IMG/VR virus record: IMGVR_UViG_3300026097_000008
Location: 1 to 64,000 of that record
DNA: 64,000 nt
Reading direction: 5' to 3' (one strand)
Origin: a virus
A program made the position numbers and the translations under genes. This document shows, one piece after another, positions 20,184 to 28,124 of this stretch (positions within the stretch are counted from its first letter, which is position 1; every line of letters starts with the position of its first letter). The notes under the pieces are model-generated. The model made no database searches. It was given only the letters and a program-made list of their open reading frames with translations, and was not told the origin of the DNA.

Positions 20184-20736
20184 TTAATTGCTCCACTAAT
20201 AAATTCATGTGTACTACTACTGCCATTGCGTAAGATACAGCATGCGCTTTCTTAAAGTAGTAATCACCATTAGTCGGCTTTGTCCACACTTCTTTCATTA
20301 TCTCGTTCCAAGTCTTCCCAATCAGATGTCTCTTCGCGGGCCGTATCATAGCAAGGACGGCAGCTAACTGTTCCACGGAAGTTGGGCAAGTCTGCTTCAG
20401 AATTGATGTATGGCCATTTAAATGAAATAGTTGATCCACAAACTCTTCGTGTTGTAAAAGTTCCCACATTGGCTCTTTAGTCATAAGTTCTTCTAAGTGT
20501 GCTTCGTTGCGCACATCTTTGTATATGCTTACATTAAGAAAGTCGAGTTTAAAATAGCCGCGATCTTCTGCAGCCTTGTGTTCGATTGTGGAAATATTGT
20601 CTACAGGGCTATGTGGGATTGCAGTGACATACACGCCAGTGTTGTGTTTCTTGCCACTGTCTAAACGTGCAACATGATGTTGTATCTTAGATAATATAAT
20701 ATCTCTATTTGCAAAATCTATATCAATATCCGGCAT
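20176..20736 (-). CDS. Mini DnaE-like protein (186 aa)
   Basis: A second, very short relative of polymerase III alpha. It begins MPDIDIDFANRD, the catalytic aspartate motif, has a third Asp in YFKLDFLNVS (Asp65) and ends with KKAHAVSYAMAVVVHM, like the conserved SHAxxYA finger motif. It is far shorter than any polymerase. I recall similar short proteins in marine T4-like phages, so it is probably a conserved family and not a fragment. Polymerase activity is doubtful; a nucleotide- or clamp-related role is possible. Its ATG overlaps the previous stop. Confidence 0.7.
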   Translation of the reverse strand: MPDIDIDFANRDIILSKIQHHVARLDSGKKHNTGVYVTAIPHSPVDNISTIEHKAAEDRGYFKLDFLNVSIYKDVRNEAHLEELMTKEPMWELLQHEEFVDQLFHLNGHTSILKQTCPTSVEQLAAVLAMIRPAKRHLIGKTWNEIMKEVWTKPTNGDYYFKKAHAVSYAMAVVVHMNLLVEQLNG

Positions 20737-21437
20737 TACAAATTGCTTTCCTTAGCAACATCTTTAACTAATTGTACATCATTAGATAATCGTTTAAACC
20801 TCATAGCCCAGTGTTTAGGATTTATAACATGATATACCATACTTAATTGTTCATCATTAAATTTACTTAGCATTTCTTTCCCACTAGCACAATTAAGAAT
20901 CAGCCAAGGAGACATCTTGCCATCTTTAATATGCCATACTGCTCTGTTTAAGCTTACATGTTGAAAATAATGATTCCAAGGCGCAGGATCATTATCACTT
21001 GCCCATTCTAACATTGTTTGTATACTACGTTCTAACGCTGTAGTGACATCTTCTTTTAAAATAAATTCTAGTACATATTTCTCATACATTTCGTCTCGAC
21101 ACCAGTGATCTAGCTTAACTCCACTAGTGACAACATAGTCTATGTATCTGTCAGGATATAAAGGACGAACATTGCTAATAAAGGAACCAAATTTAACAAA
21201 AGCATTATAATAGGGTGACCCGACAAAATCCGCATACGTTTTTTCTTTTTTGTTGCCTGCACTGAGCGTATAGAATCTTTGGAATGCATAGAAGCCATGT
21301 CTTACTCTCTTTTCATCTTTTTGTAGCCATCGTCTTTTCTTTTCACACATGTGTGCTGCAAGAGTCTTCTCTCTTACATAAGAGCTTCCACAATATTCAC
21401 AGTTATACGGTTTGTCAGAGCTTGGCGTCAATGCCAT
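20736..21437 (-). CDS. Zinc-finger phage protein, unknown function (233 aa)
   Basis: 233 residues with a C2H2-like finger at the start (YNCEYCGSSYVREKTLAAHMC, about residues 11-31) followed by a basic helix and a mostly helical body. The start at 21437 is preferred, as homologues I recall begin just before the finger, although the frame is open to 21485. It lies between the probable clamp-loader subunit gp62 and the mini-DnaE gene, which suggests a replication or recombination role. I do not know a function. Confidence 0.72.
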   Translation of the reverse strand: MALTPSSDKPYNCEYCGSSYVREKTLAAHMCEKKRRWLQKDEKRVRHGFYAFQRFYTLSAGNKKEKTYADFVGSPYYNAFVKFGSFISNVRPLYPDRYIDYVVTSGVKLDHWCRDEMYEKYVLEFILKEDVTTALERSIQTMLEWASDNDPAPWNHYFQHVSLNRAVWHIKDGKMSPWLILNCASGKEMLSKFNDEQLSMVYHVINPKHWAMRFKRLSNDVQLVKDVAKESNL

Positions 21438-21882
21438 ATTCTTCAGCCAATTGTTTGAGTTCTTTTTTTGTAGATAGTCCAGCAAGTAATTCTACCTCGT
21501 CTGTTTTCATGTTAGGATAAATTTGTTCTAGCAGTTTAACAGCTTTGTCGTTGCCGCCTGCTTTTTTCTTAAAACCAATCCAAGGATGAAACTCGTTCTT
21601 ACCAGTTGCGCCGCTCATACACAACAACTGCCACATCAATTTTTGATGTCCGTTTTCTTTGCCGACACCGATTGTGTTGAAGTGTATGTTGTAATACTCA
21701 TTGGTCTTAAAGATTGCAAGCTCTTGTTTTTCACGACTGCCATTAACACTAGCAACATATCTGTTCAACAACCAGAAACTGATTTGTTTCTTATGCTCGT
21801 CTTCTAGATGATTCCAAATGTCTTTTTCGTCATTGTCAATCCAGCTGAGTATTTCTTTTATTGCAAGTTTTTCTGATGCCAT
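21415..21882 (-). CDS. 62: Probable clamp-loader small subunit, gp62-like (155 aa)
   Basis: 155 helical residues. WLLNRYVASV early, HQKLMWQLLCMSG in the middle and a C-terminal helix TKKELKQLAEEYGI fit the gp62 subunit of the T4-type clamp loader, which with gp44 loads the sliding clamp gp45. T4 gp62 is 187 residues. The match is by pattern only, and neither gp44 nor gp45 is in this window, so this is a moderate call. It overlaps the zinc-finger gene by 23 nt and the KdsB gene by 25 nt. Confidence 0.55.
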   Translation of the reverse strand: MASEKLAIKEILSWIDNDEKDIWNHLEDEHKKQISFWLLNRYVASVNGSREKQELAIFKTNEYYNIHFNTIGVGKENGHQKLMWQLLCMSGATGKNEFHPWIGFKKKAGGNDKAVKLLEQIYPNMKTDEVELLAGLSTKKELKQLAEEYGIDAKL

Positions 21883-22541
21883 GCTTCTACGTCCTCTGGA
21901 GAATTAATTTCTATACCGTTATAGTATACAGGATTTATTCCGATTTGCCAACTATTTTTTAACCATCTTAGTTGTTCTAATTGCTCAATTCTTTCTTCTT
22001 CGGGTACAGGCAGTGAAGGATACATTTCTAATGCATTACGCTTGTATCCGTAAACGCCCAAATGCCAACTACCATATCCTGTTATACCTCTGCCAAACCA
22101 TAATGCATGTTCGCTTGCGTGTACACACTTTACTGTGTTAGGATCGTCTTGCATCTTTTTTGGCATTGTAGCATACACTGTTGACACAGCATAGTACTGT
22201 AATAGGTTATGACATTTGTTGATTACTTCTGCTGTAATGTCCGGCATGTCGCCTTGTACATTGATAAATGTATTGTACTTGTTAAAAAAACTATTCTTGA
22301 TAGCACCTGCACATCGTTCAGTGCCATTTGCATAATCTACTTCTTCAATCCAACAACAACTAGCACCAAACAGATTAAAGATGCGCATATCGTCAGTAAG
22401 CACATACGTATCTAACCCTGTCTTGCGACAGCGTTCATACACCCTGCGTATCATAGGAATGTTATCTAGTGCAATCAAAGGTTTGCCCGGAAGGCGTGTG
22501 CTACCGTATCTAGCAGGTATAAGAATTGCAGTTTTACTCAT
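21858..22541 (-). CDS. kdsB: CMP-Kdo synthetase, KdsB (227 aa)
   Basis: Activates Kdo (3-deoxy-D-manno-octulosonate) with CTP to give CMP-Kdo, the donor used in lipopolysaccharide and capsule synthesis. The start LIPARYGSTRLPGKPL (about 7-22) is the diagnostic nucleotide-binding motif; NVQGDMPDI (about 93-101) provides the metal-binding Asp. The length is slightly below cellular KdsB (about 248). Together with KdsA in the same operon it would supply CMP-Kdo during infection. Confidence 0.9.
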   Translation of the reverse strand: MSKTAILIPARYGSTRLPGKPLIALDNIPMIRRVYERCRKTGLDTYVLTDDMRIFNLFGASCCWIEEVDYANGTERCAGAIKNSFFNKYNTFINVQGDMPDITAEVINKCHNLLQYYAVSTVYATMPKKMQDDPNTVKCVHASEHALWFGRGITGYGSWHLGVYGYKRNALEMYPSLPVPEEERIEQLEQLRWLKNSWQIGINPVYYNGIEINSPEDVEAWHQKNLQ

Positions 22542-23098
22542 TTAGTTCCTTCATAAAATGCTATTGTATCGCTTTTCCATTTACGCACTGTATAACCTAA
22601 GTCTAACAACAATAGGATAGCGTTATCTGCTTCGTTTCTTTTGTTTTCAAAAAAGATAGTTGGACGATTTTTCTTAATTGTTTTTAAAGCACCTTGGATA
22701 ACATAATATTCGTACTGTTCGGTATCAATTTTAATAAAATCAATGTTTTCAAAAAATTTAAAACTATCCAAAGTCTTTACTTCTACGTTGTACGATTCTC
22801 CTGACCAAGATGCAACCCTATCTTTGTGCAAAGATCCGTGCTCGGGATTATTTGTATTACTATTCATAGCTAAAATAGCTGTTGTATTTTTATCACCTAG
22901 TGCAATATCGTAGCATTCTAATTGTTTATAATTTGAAAGTTCTTTGTAGCTTTCTGGATTAGGTTCAAAACAAATAACTCTATTAAAAGTATCTAAAAAC
23001 GGAACACTAGTATCGCCATTGTGTGCACCAATATCTATATAGGTATGAAATCCTTTAACATATGGCAAAGCCCATTCTTTGATCTTTCTTTCGCTCAT
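22538..23098 (-). CDS. FkbM-family methyltransferase (186 aa)
   Basis: A SAM-dependent O-methyltransferase of the FkbM type. It has YIDIGAHNGDTSV (about 20-32), ICFEPNPESY with the SAM-binding Glu, and the family hallmark DFIKIDTEQYEYYVIQGA (about 119-136). FkbM enzymes methylate sugars, lipids or small metabolites. The gene lies between KdsB and KdsA with 4-nt overlaps, so a methylated sugar of the same pathway is likely. Confidence 0.87.
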   Translation of the reverse strand: MSERKIKEWALPYVKGFHTYIDIGAHNGDTSVPFLDTFNRVICFEPNPESYKELSNYKQLECYDIALGDKNTTAILAMNSNTNNPEHGSLHKDRVASWSGESYNVEVKTLDSFKFFENIDFIKIDTEQYEYYVIQGALKTIKKNRPTIFFENKRNEADNAILLLLDLGYTVRKWKSDTIAFYEGTK

Positions 23099-23913
23099 TT
23101 GCCAAATCCTGTGTAATTTCTATCAACTGGAATCGTTTCTGTTTTGCGGTATGTGTACTTTACAATGTCTGACACTACGCTTTCGAACTCATCTAGTCGC
23201 AACATGTTAGGACCATCGCTAGGTGCGTTGTCTGGGTCAGCGTGTACTTCTAAAAAGAAATTTGTAATCCCCAAAGCACTAGCTGCACGAGATAGGCTAG
23301 GAACATAATCCCTATTCCCGCCGCTACTACTTCCGTTGCCGCCTGGCTTTTGTACGCTGTGTGTGGCGTCCAATACAATAGGACAATTAAAGTTATCAAG
23401 CATATAGTTAAGGCCGGTGAAATCAACAACCAAAGTATTATATCCAAAGCTAGTACCCCTTTCTGTGATCCACACTTCTTGAGCACCTTCAGTTTTTGAA
23501 AGGATGCCTTTTACATCCCAAGGTGCTAGGAACTGACCTTTTTTGATATTTACAATCTTATCAGTAGCACATGCTGCCGTAATGAGATCAGTCTGACGAC
23601 ATAAGAATGCAGGAATCTGCAGGACATCTACAGTGTCATTGAATTCCCTTGTAATACGATTTACTTGCACATAATCATGTACATCAGTAAGAGTTTTTAC
23701 GCCTAGTGCTTCTTTTATAGCACGAAAGTCTTGTAGTGTTGATTCCATGCCCATGCCGCGCTTACCGTTAGCACTTGTACGATTTGCTTTGTCGTAGCTT
23801 GCTTTGAAATAATAATCTATTCCGTATTTGTCGCAAACACGTTTACACTCTTCAGCGACCTCCGAGCTTTGTCCTAGACTTTCGTGTTGACATGGCCCTG
23901 CTATAATTCTCAT
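23095..23913 (-). CDS. kdsA: Kdo-8-phosphate synthase, KdsA (272 aa)
   Basis: Condenses arabinose-5-phosphate with phosphoenolpyruvate to Kdo-8-phosphate. Motifs seen: IAGPCQHES at the start, FKASYDKANRTS (about 37-48), VLQIPAFLCRQTDL (about 116-129) and LDATHSVQ (about 185-192). The length fits KdsA (about 280). The start at 23913 overlaps the MetK stop by one base (TAATG); the frame is open upstream into MetK. KdsC and KdsD are not in the window, so host enzymes or distant genes would have to complete the route. Confidence 0.9.
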   Translation of the reverse strand: MRIIAGPCQHESLGQSSEVAEECKRVCDKYGIDYYFKASYDKANRTSANGKRGMGMESTLQDFRAIKEALGVKTLTDVHDYVQVNRITREFNDTVDVLQIPAFLCRQTDLITAACATDKIVNIKKGQFLAPWDVKGILSKTEGAQEVWITERGTSFGYNTLVVDFTGLNYMLDNFNCPIVLDATHSVQKPGGNGSSSGGNRDYVPSLSRAASALGITNFFLEVHADPDNAPSDGPNMLRLDEFESVVSDIVKYTYRKTETIPVDRNYTGFGK

Positions 23914-25001
23914 TACCATCCAATCCTTTCCCATGGTACGTTTTTGTTTCCAAAGTGTCCATATGTACAATTATCGCTATAATTAGTATATTTGAATAAA
24001 TCAAATCTGTCAATAATTCCTTTTGGAGTCATATCAATATTGTCTTCAATAAACTTTTGAATACTTCGATTGTGTCCATTTGAATCTACATAGATACTTG
24101 TTGGCTCTTTAACACCAATAGCATAACTCAACTGAATTTGACACCAATCTGCCATATTATCTGCTACTACATTTTTAGCAAGCCAACGTGCCATATATGC
24201 TGCACTGCGATCTACTTTAGTAGGATCTTTGCCACTAAAGGCTCCGCCACCGTGTGGTGCAAATCCCCCATAAGTATCTACAATAATCTTACGTCCTGTG
24301 ACACCTGCATCTCCGTCTGGTCCACCAATAACAAAGTTGCCAGTAGGATTAATGTGCCACACAGTATCGTCATCGATTAAACCACCGCATACTCGATTTA
24401 CAGCATCTTTTATCGGCACTTTTATGCTGTGTCCAAATCCTTCGCGATGCTGATGACTTACTACAACTTGGTCAATGCGTTTTACACGACCACCTTCATA
24501 CTCTACGCTAACTTGTGATTTAGCATCTGGCAGCATATAATCATACCCATCCAGTCGCATAGACTTTAATTCTTTAAGTATTTCGTGGCTGTAGTAAATA
24601 GGTGCTGGCAAGTATGCGTCATTGTCATTGCAAGCATACCCAAACATAATGCCTTGATCGCCTGCACCAAAGTTGTCTGTTCCCAATGCAATATCGCCAC
24701 TCTGTGCATGAATTTCGTTGTAGATGTTTAGTTTATCCCAATGAAACCCATCCTGTTCATATCCGATCTCACGAACTTTGTTGCGGATGATTTCTTTGAC
24801 TTCGTCATTGCTTACGTTGAAGTTTTTTACTTCGCCGGCTAATGTGACGTGATTAGTAGTGACAAGCGTTTCAACAGCAACACGAGTAGTTTCGTCTCCT
24901 CCTGCTAAACCAGCATCAACCAGTCCATCTGATATTTGATCTGCAATTTTATCTGGGTGTCCGTCGCTAACACTTTCGCTAGTAAAAATATAGTTATTCA
25001 T
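23913..25001 (-). CDS. metK: S-adenosylmethionine synthetase, MetK (362 aa)
   Basis: Makes S-adenosylmethionine from methionine and ATP. The N-terminal signature TSESVSDGHPDKIADQISD (about 7-25), GAGDQGIMFGYA (about 111-122) and the loop GGGAFSGKDPTKVDRSAAY (about 251-269) are all intact. It is a little shorter than bacterial MetK (about 384). Six or so methyltransferases lie within 15 kb, so a dedicated SAM supply makes sense. It has its own promoter-like sequence at 25016-25044. Confidence 0.95.
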   Translation of the reverse strand: MNNYIFTSESVSDGHPDKIADQISDGLVDAGLAGGDETTRVAVETLVTTNHVTLAGEVKNFNVSNDEVKEIIRNKVREIGYEQDGFHWDKLNIYNEIHAQSGDIALGTDNFGAGDQGIMFGYACNDNDAYLPAPIYYSHEILKELKSMRLDGYDYMLPDAKSQVSVEYEGGRVKRIDQVVVSHQHREGFGHSIKVPIKDAVNRVCGGLIDDDTVWHINPTGNFVIGGPDGDAGVTGRKIIVDTYGGFAPHGGGAFSGKDPTKVDRSAAYMARWLAKNVVADNMADWCQIQLSYAIGVKEPTSIYVDSNGHNRSIQKFIEDNIDMTPKGIIDRFDLFKYTNYSDNCTYGHFGNKNVPWERIGW

Positions 25002-25261
25002 TTAGTGTCCTTAATTATATAGTAAGTTGTGACTAATTTGTCAAGTTGTTTTTTTAGGGTTTCGTTTGTTTGAGATAATTCGCACAAGTTTTTCCATTCA
25101 CTGTATTCTAATAGACTACCTTGTGCTCTAGCTACTCCTGCAGGATCGCCGCCTATGATCCAACGCGGTATTGTATTATGCGGAGGATCTCGATATCGAG
25201 CGTACACAACACCATCATCACGTTCGTATATCAAAGCTTCTCCAGGTATCATTTTAGTCAT
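24998..25261 (-). CDS. Conserved T4-like phage protein, unknown function (87 aa)
   Basis: 87 residues with GEALIYERDDGVVYARYRDPP near the N-terminus and a C-terminal helical half. I recall close relatives in marine T4-like phages, where it is a hypothetical protein. The ATG overlaps the previous gene by 4 nt, and the 3' end carries the promoter-like sequence in front of metK. Confidence 0.75.
   Translation of the reverse strand: MTKMIPGEALIYERDDGVVYARYRDPPHNTIPRWIIGGDPAGVARAQGSLLEYSEWKNLCELSQTNETLKKQLDKLVTTYYIIKDTK
25016..25044 (-). promoter_or_regulatory. Promoter-like sequence before metK
   Basis: On the minus strand, TTGACA (25039-25044), 17-nt spacer, TATATA (25016-25021), inside the end of the 87-residue gene, with AAGGACAC as a ribosome site before the metK ATG. 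Confidence 0.6.
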
Positions 25262-25791
25262 TTTTCGATAGCAATATCTAGCTTACCTTTTTTTGTTAAT
25301 ACAGAATAAACAATTTGGCCTTGAATAAAATTTGTAATTTTATTCTCCCACCATTCTTTCGATTCTAAAATCAAATGGGCATTTCTTCCGTCGGGCAATT
25401 TTTTTCTTGCAGGCAGTGTATCTATTCTTAACCAAATATTTTTTTCCGCTAATCTAGAAATATCAGCAAGCACAGTGTTTAACCATTCAGGTTCAATATG
25501 TTCTAGCACATCATTACAAAATACACAATCAAATTTGGCATGTTGTAGTTGTATTGCAAACATAGGCACTGCAGGATCGTATCCAGTCCATAGTGTATTA
25601 GGATAATTATTTTTTAAATGTGATAGTATAGCACCCTTGCCGCATCCATAATCTAGTGCATTCTTAGGATTCCACTTATCAAAAAACTTATAAAAATTAC
25701 CTAAATCCTTAAGCTTGCCGCCGAAACCTCTAGGTCTATCCTTAGCAGCATGTAAGTATTTTAATTGAGTCAGATAATCTTTACTATACAC
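25258..25791 (-). CDS. Class I SAM methyltransferase (177 aa)
   Basis: The core is ALDYGCGKGAIL (about 45-56), WTGYDPAVP, and DCVFCNDVLEHIEPEW (about 87-102), a typical Methyltransf_11-type arrangement with the DVLEH motif. The C-terminus is short. It overlaps the cupin gene by 8 nt and the following gene by 4 nt. The substrate is unknown; the cluster suggests a sugar or lipid. Confidence 0.82.
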   Translation of the reverse strand: MYSKDYLTQLKYLHAAKDRPRGFGGKLKDLGNFYKFFDKWNPKNALDYGCGKGAILSHLKNNYPNTLWTGYDPAVPMFAIQLQHAKFDCVFCNDVLEHIEPEWLNTVLADISRLAEKNIWLRIDTLPARKKLPDGRNAHLILESKEWWENKITNFIQGQIVYSVLTKKGKLDIAIEK

Positions 25792-26140
25792 TTGTGCCTA
25801 CTGAGCGTCTTACAATGTCATTATGATTAAATTCTGCCCAGTATAGTTCAAATGCTACACCGTCTTCCAGTCCTTCAAACTGATGAATCTTACCTGGTTT
25901 GACTTGTGTGAAGTCTCCAGCTTCAAGAATAGTTTCATCAACTAATCCATCTTGATCACCGTCTTGCCAAACACGCACAATCATTTTTCCTGACTCTACA
26001 AAGAATCCATTCCATTTAAATTGGTGTTCGTGTTCACTACACTTGTATCCTGCTTTGTATTCAATACGATGAAACTCTAGTACACCGTTTGCGTGGATCA
26101 GTTCTGTCTGTCCCCAAATCTTCCCTGCTTTCATTGTCAT
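25784..26140 (-). CDS. Cupin-fold protein (118 aa)
   Basis: A single-domain cupin: EFHRIEYKAGYKCSEHEHQFKWNG gives the first metal-binding motif (His in EHEH, about 37-40), and DFTQVKPGKIHQFEGLED the second (His near 87). Cupins here can be sugar epimerases or isomerases, or metal sensors. A second in-frame ATG two codons on (MKAGKIWG) is an alternative start. AGGAAAG precedes the first. Confidence 0.8.
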   Translation of the reverse strand: MTMKAGKIWGQTELIHANGVLEFHRIEYKAGYKCSEHEHQFKWNGFFVESGKMIVRVWQDGDQDGLVDETILEAGDFTQVKPGKIHQFEGLEDGVAFELYWAEFNHNDIVRRSVGTSV

Positions 26141-26151
26141 CTTTCCTTCCT

Positions 26152-26658
26152 TTACATTAATTTTGAATAATCTATAGTTTCGCTTTGTCTGCTTATATCT
26201 TTAATAAAAAAAGCACATAAAGGCTTTGGTCCGTCTGTAATGGGTATGCTAAGTAATTGCCCATTTTTAGTTTTAGGAAAATACCATTTTACATCATTAT
26301 AAAAATTAGTTATTTTGATATCACCAAATTCAAGTTTGAAACTGGACAACGGATTAAAAAGAAAAGCTTCAAATCCTCTATCATTAATACTTGTTAATGG
26401 TAATACTTCTAAATCATTCCCACTATAGCTATCACCTACTGCCATGCTCCAATCTACTGGCATCATAATTTCTTTTCCCATTATTTCCATAACTATTGCA
26501 GGACTACTAAATGATTCTAAGAAGATTAACGGAATAAAAAAGAAATCAGGATCTTTAGGATCCGAATTATCTAGTACAGCAAATCTTACGTCGTCCTCTA
26601 ATTCGTCAGGTAAATTTGTTAAATTAAAACATTTATTTTCCAATGTAAGTATTCTCAT
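26152..26658 (-). CDS. Conserved T4-like phage protein next to uvsW (168 aa)
   Basis: 168 residues, starting MRILTLENKCFNLTNLPD. The pattern PVDWSMAVGD and the later FNPLSSFKLEF recall a conserved protein found near UvsW or the tail genes in marine T4-like phages, of unknown function. The start at 26658 lies 3 nt from the uvsW stop; the frame is open to 26670 inside uvsW. No enzyme motif is visible. Confidence 0.75.
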   Translation of the reverse strand: MRILTLENKCFNLTNLPDELEDDVRFAVLDNSDPKDPDFFFIPLIFLESFSSPAIVMEIMGKEIMMPVDWSMAVGDSYSGNDLEVLPLTSINDRGFEAFLFNPLSSFKLEFGDIKITNFYNDVKWYFPKTKNGQLLSIPITDGPKPLCAFFIKDISRQSETIDYSKLM

Positions 26659-26660
26659 AG

Positions 26661-28124
26661 TTAGTTCCAATCTACCTTTTCTATTGTGAAGGGGTACTGG
26701 GCTTCCTTATAAAACTTTTTACGTTGCGTAAGGTGCCGCTTCGCAAACTTACATGTTGATGTAAGGTCCCATATTTGCACGAAGTCTTTGTCCTTTGCCT
26801 TTCTTACACCTCTACCAATTGACTGGATTACTCTTACAAAACTCTTGCCCGGTTCAAGCAACACAAGATTAAAGATACGTGGAATGTTCAGTCCAACAGC
26901 CGCAACACCATATGTAGCAATGATTACTTCATTGGTGCCTTCGCGGATTGTGTCATATGTTTCTTTTCTGTCTTTGTTCTTTACAGCACCGCTTACAAAT
27001 GTGCTGCCTGGAATAAGTTCTGCTAGTGCTTCACCTGCACTAATTCTATCTACTAGTATAAGTGTGTTGCCTGATTCTTTAACTGTGTTTAATAATTTGC
27101 CTATATATTCTAATCTTGCTTGATTAGTGACCAAATACTTTAATTCTTCTTGGTACCCTGCATGCGCTACGGTATCCATTAGCTGTACAATGTTAACGTG
27201 ACACTGTGCAAGTACACCCTTGTCTTGCAATTCCTTAGCACTGATCTGTCCAATTACAGGACCTAAGCTAGCATGAATACTTTCAAATTCAAACTTCTCT
27301 TTGGGCACTGTGCCAGTTAGTCCCCAGCGGATCGGAGCATTACGTAGGTTGCGTGTAAGCAAGTTTTTGAGAACCTCTGCTTTGGCTTGATGTACTTCGT
27401 CGACAATAATAGTGCTTACACCTTCTAGGAACTCTGCCAGTCCTAATACTGCACTGCCGTCTTTGAACTTCTTGTCTAGAATGTTCAAGCTCTGCCAAGT
27501 GCAAATTGTATGAGTCTTACCTAGTTGCTTTCTGTCGCCGAAGTATACCCCTACGTCGAGACCGCAGTTAATATAGTCCTCTTCTGTTTGTTCTACTAAC
27601 GACTTGTTAGGAACAATTACTAGAGACCTACCATACGGCTCACTTATGTGTGACAGCGTTGCTGTGGTAATTGTTTTGCCTGCGCCAGTAGCAATCTGTT
27701 GTAAGCTTTGTGGATTCTTAATAAAGTTGTTGATTGCTTCTACTTGATAGTCACGCAGAATAATATCTTCGCCTTCTGCGGGATGTCCCGCCGGCCACTT
27801 AACGCCTTGATCCTTCCAGTAGTTCTCTGTGACTTCTGGAAAGTTAAACTGCACAGGATGTCGATGATCTTCAATGTCTACAATTTGAACATTATTTTTT
27901 TCCAATACACTAACAATAGTATCAAGATGGTTAACATAGCCAGTGCCACCAATACCAAAGAAAGCAACCTTACCGTCCCATCGTCCAAGTTTGTATTGTG
28001 GCATATACTTTGCATATGGCACTTCGAACTTGAGAGCGTTTGCAAGCTTACGGCGTACATCTACTTCAAGTCCTTCTAGCTTGATGTTTACTTCATCTTC
28101 GATTATTAGTTTACATGATGCCAT
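26661..28124 (-). CDS. uvsW: DNA helicase/recombination protein UvsW (487 aa)
   Basis: An SF2 helicase that unwinds branched DNA and R-loops and switches T4 from origin- to recombination-dependent replication. Walker A is ATGAGKT (about 145-151), the DExH box is VDEVHQAK (about 240), motif III is GLTGT and motif VI is QSIGRGVRK. The length fits UvsW (about 500). The start overlaps the stop of the upstream gene by one base. It is co-transcribed with the gene at 28124-29374 from a perfect sigma-70 promoter. Confidence 0.93.
   Translation of the reverse strand: MASCKLIIEDEVNIKLEGLEVDVRRKLANALKFEVPYAKYMPQYKLGRWDGKVAFFGIGGTGYVNHLDTIVSVLEKNNVQIVDIEDHRHPVQFNFPEVTENYWKDQGVKWPAGHPAEGEDIILRDYQVEAINNFIKNPQSLQQIATGAGKTITTATLSHISEPYGRSLVIVPNKSLVEQTEEDYINCGLDVGVYFGDRKQLGKTHTICTWQSLNILDKKFKDGSAVLGLAEFLEGVSTIIVDEVHQAKAEVLKNLLTRNLRNAPIRWGLTGTVPKEKFEFESIHASLGPVIGQISAKELQDKGVLAQCHVNIVQLMDTVAHAGYQEELKYLVTNQARLEYIGKLLNTVKESGNTLILVDRISAGEALAELIPGSTFVSGAVKNKDRKETYDTIREGTNEVIIATYGVAAVGLNIPRIFNLVLLEPGKSFVRVIQSIGRGVRKAKDKDFVQIWDLTSTCKFAKRHLTQRKKFYKEAQYPFTIEKVDWN

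Noticed and set aside
23250-23486. 78-residue hydrophobic minus-strand frame
   Set aside because: Out-of-frame shadow inside kdsA.
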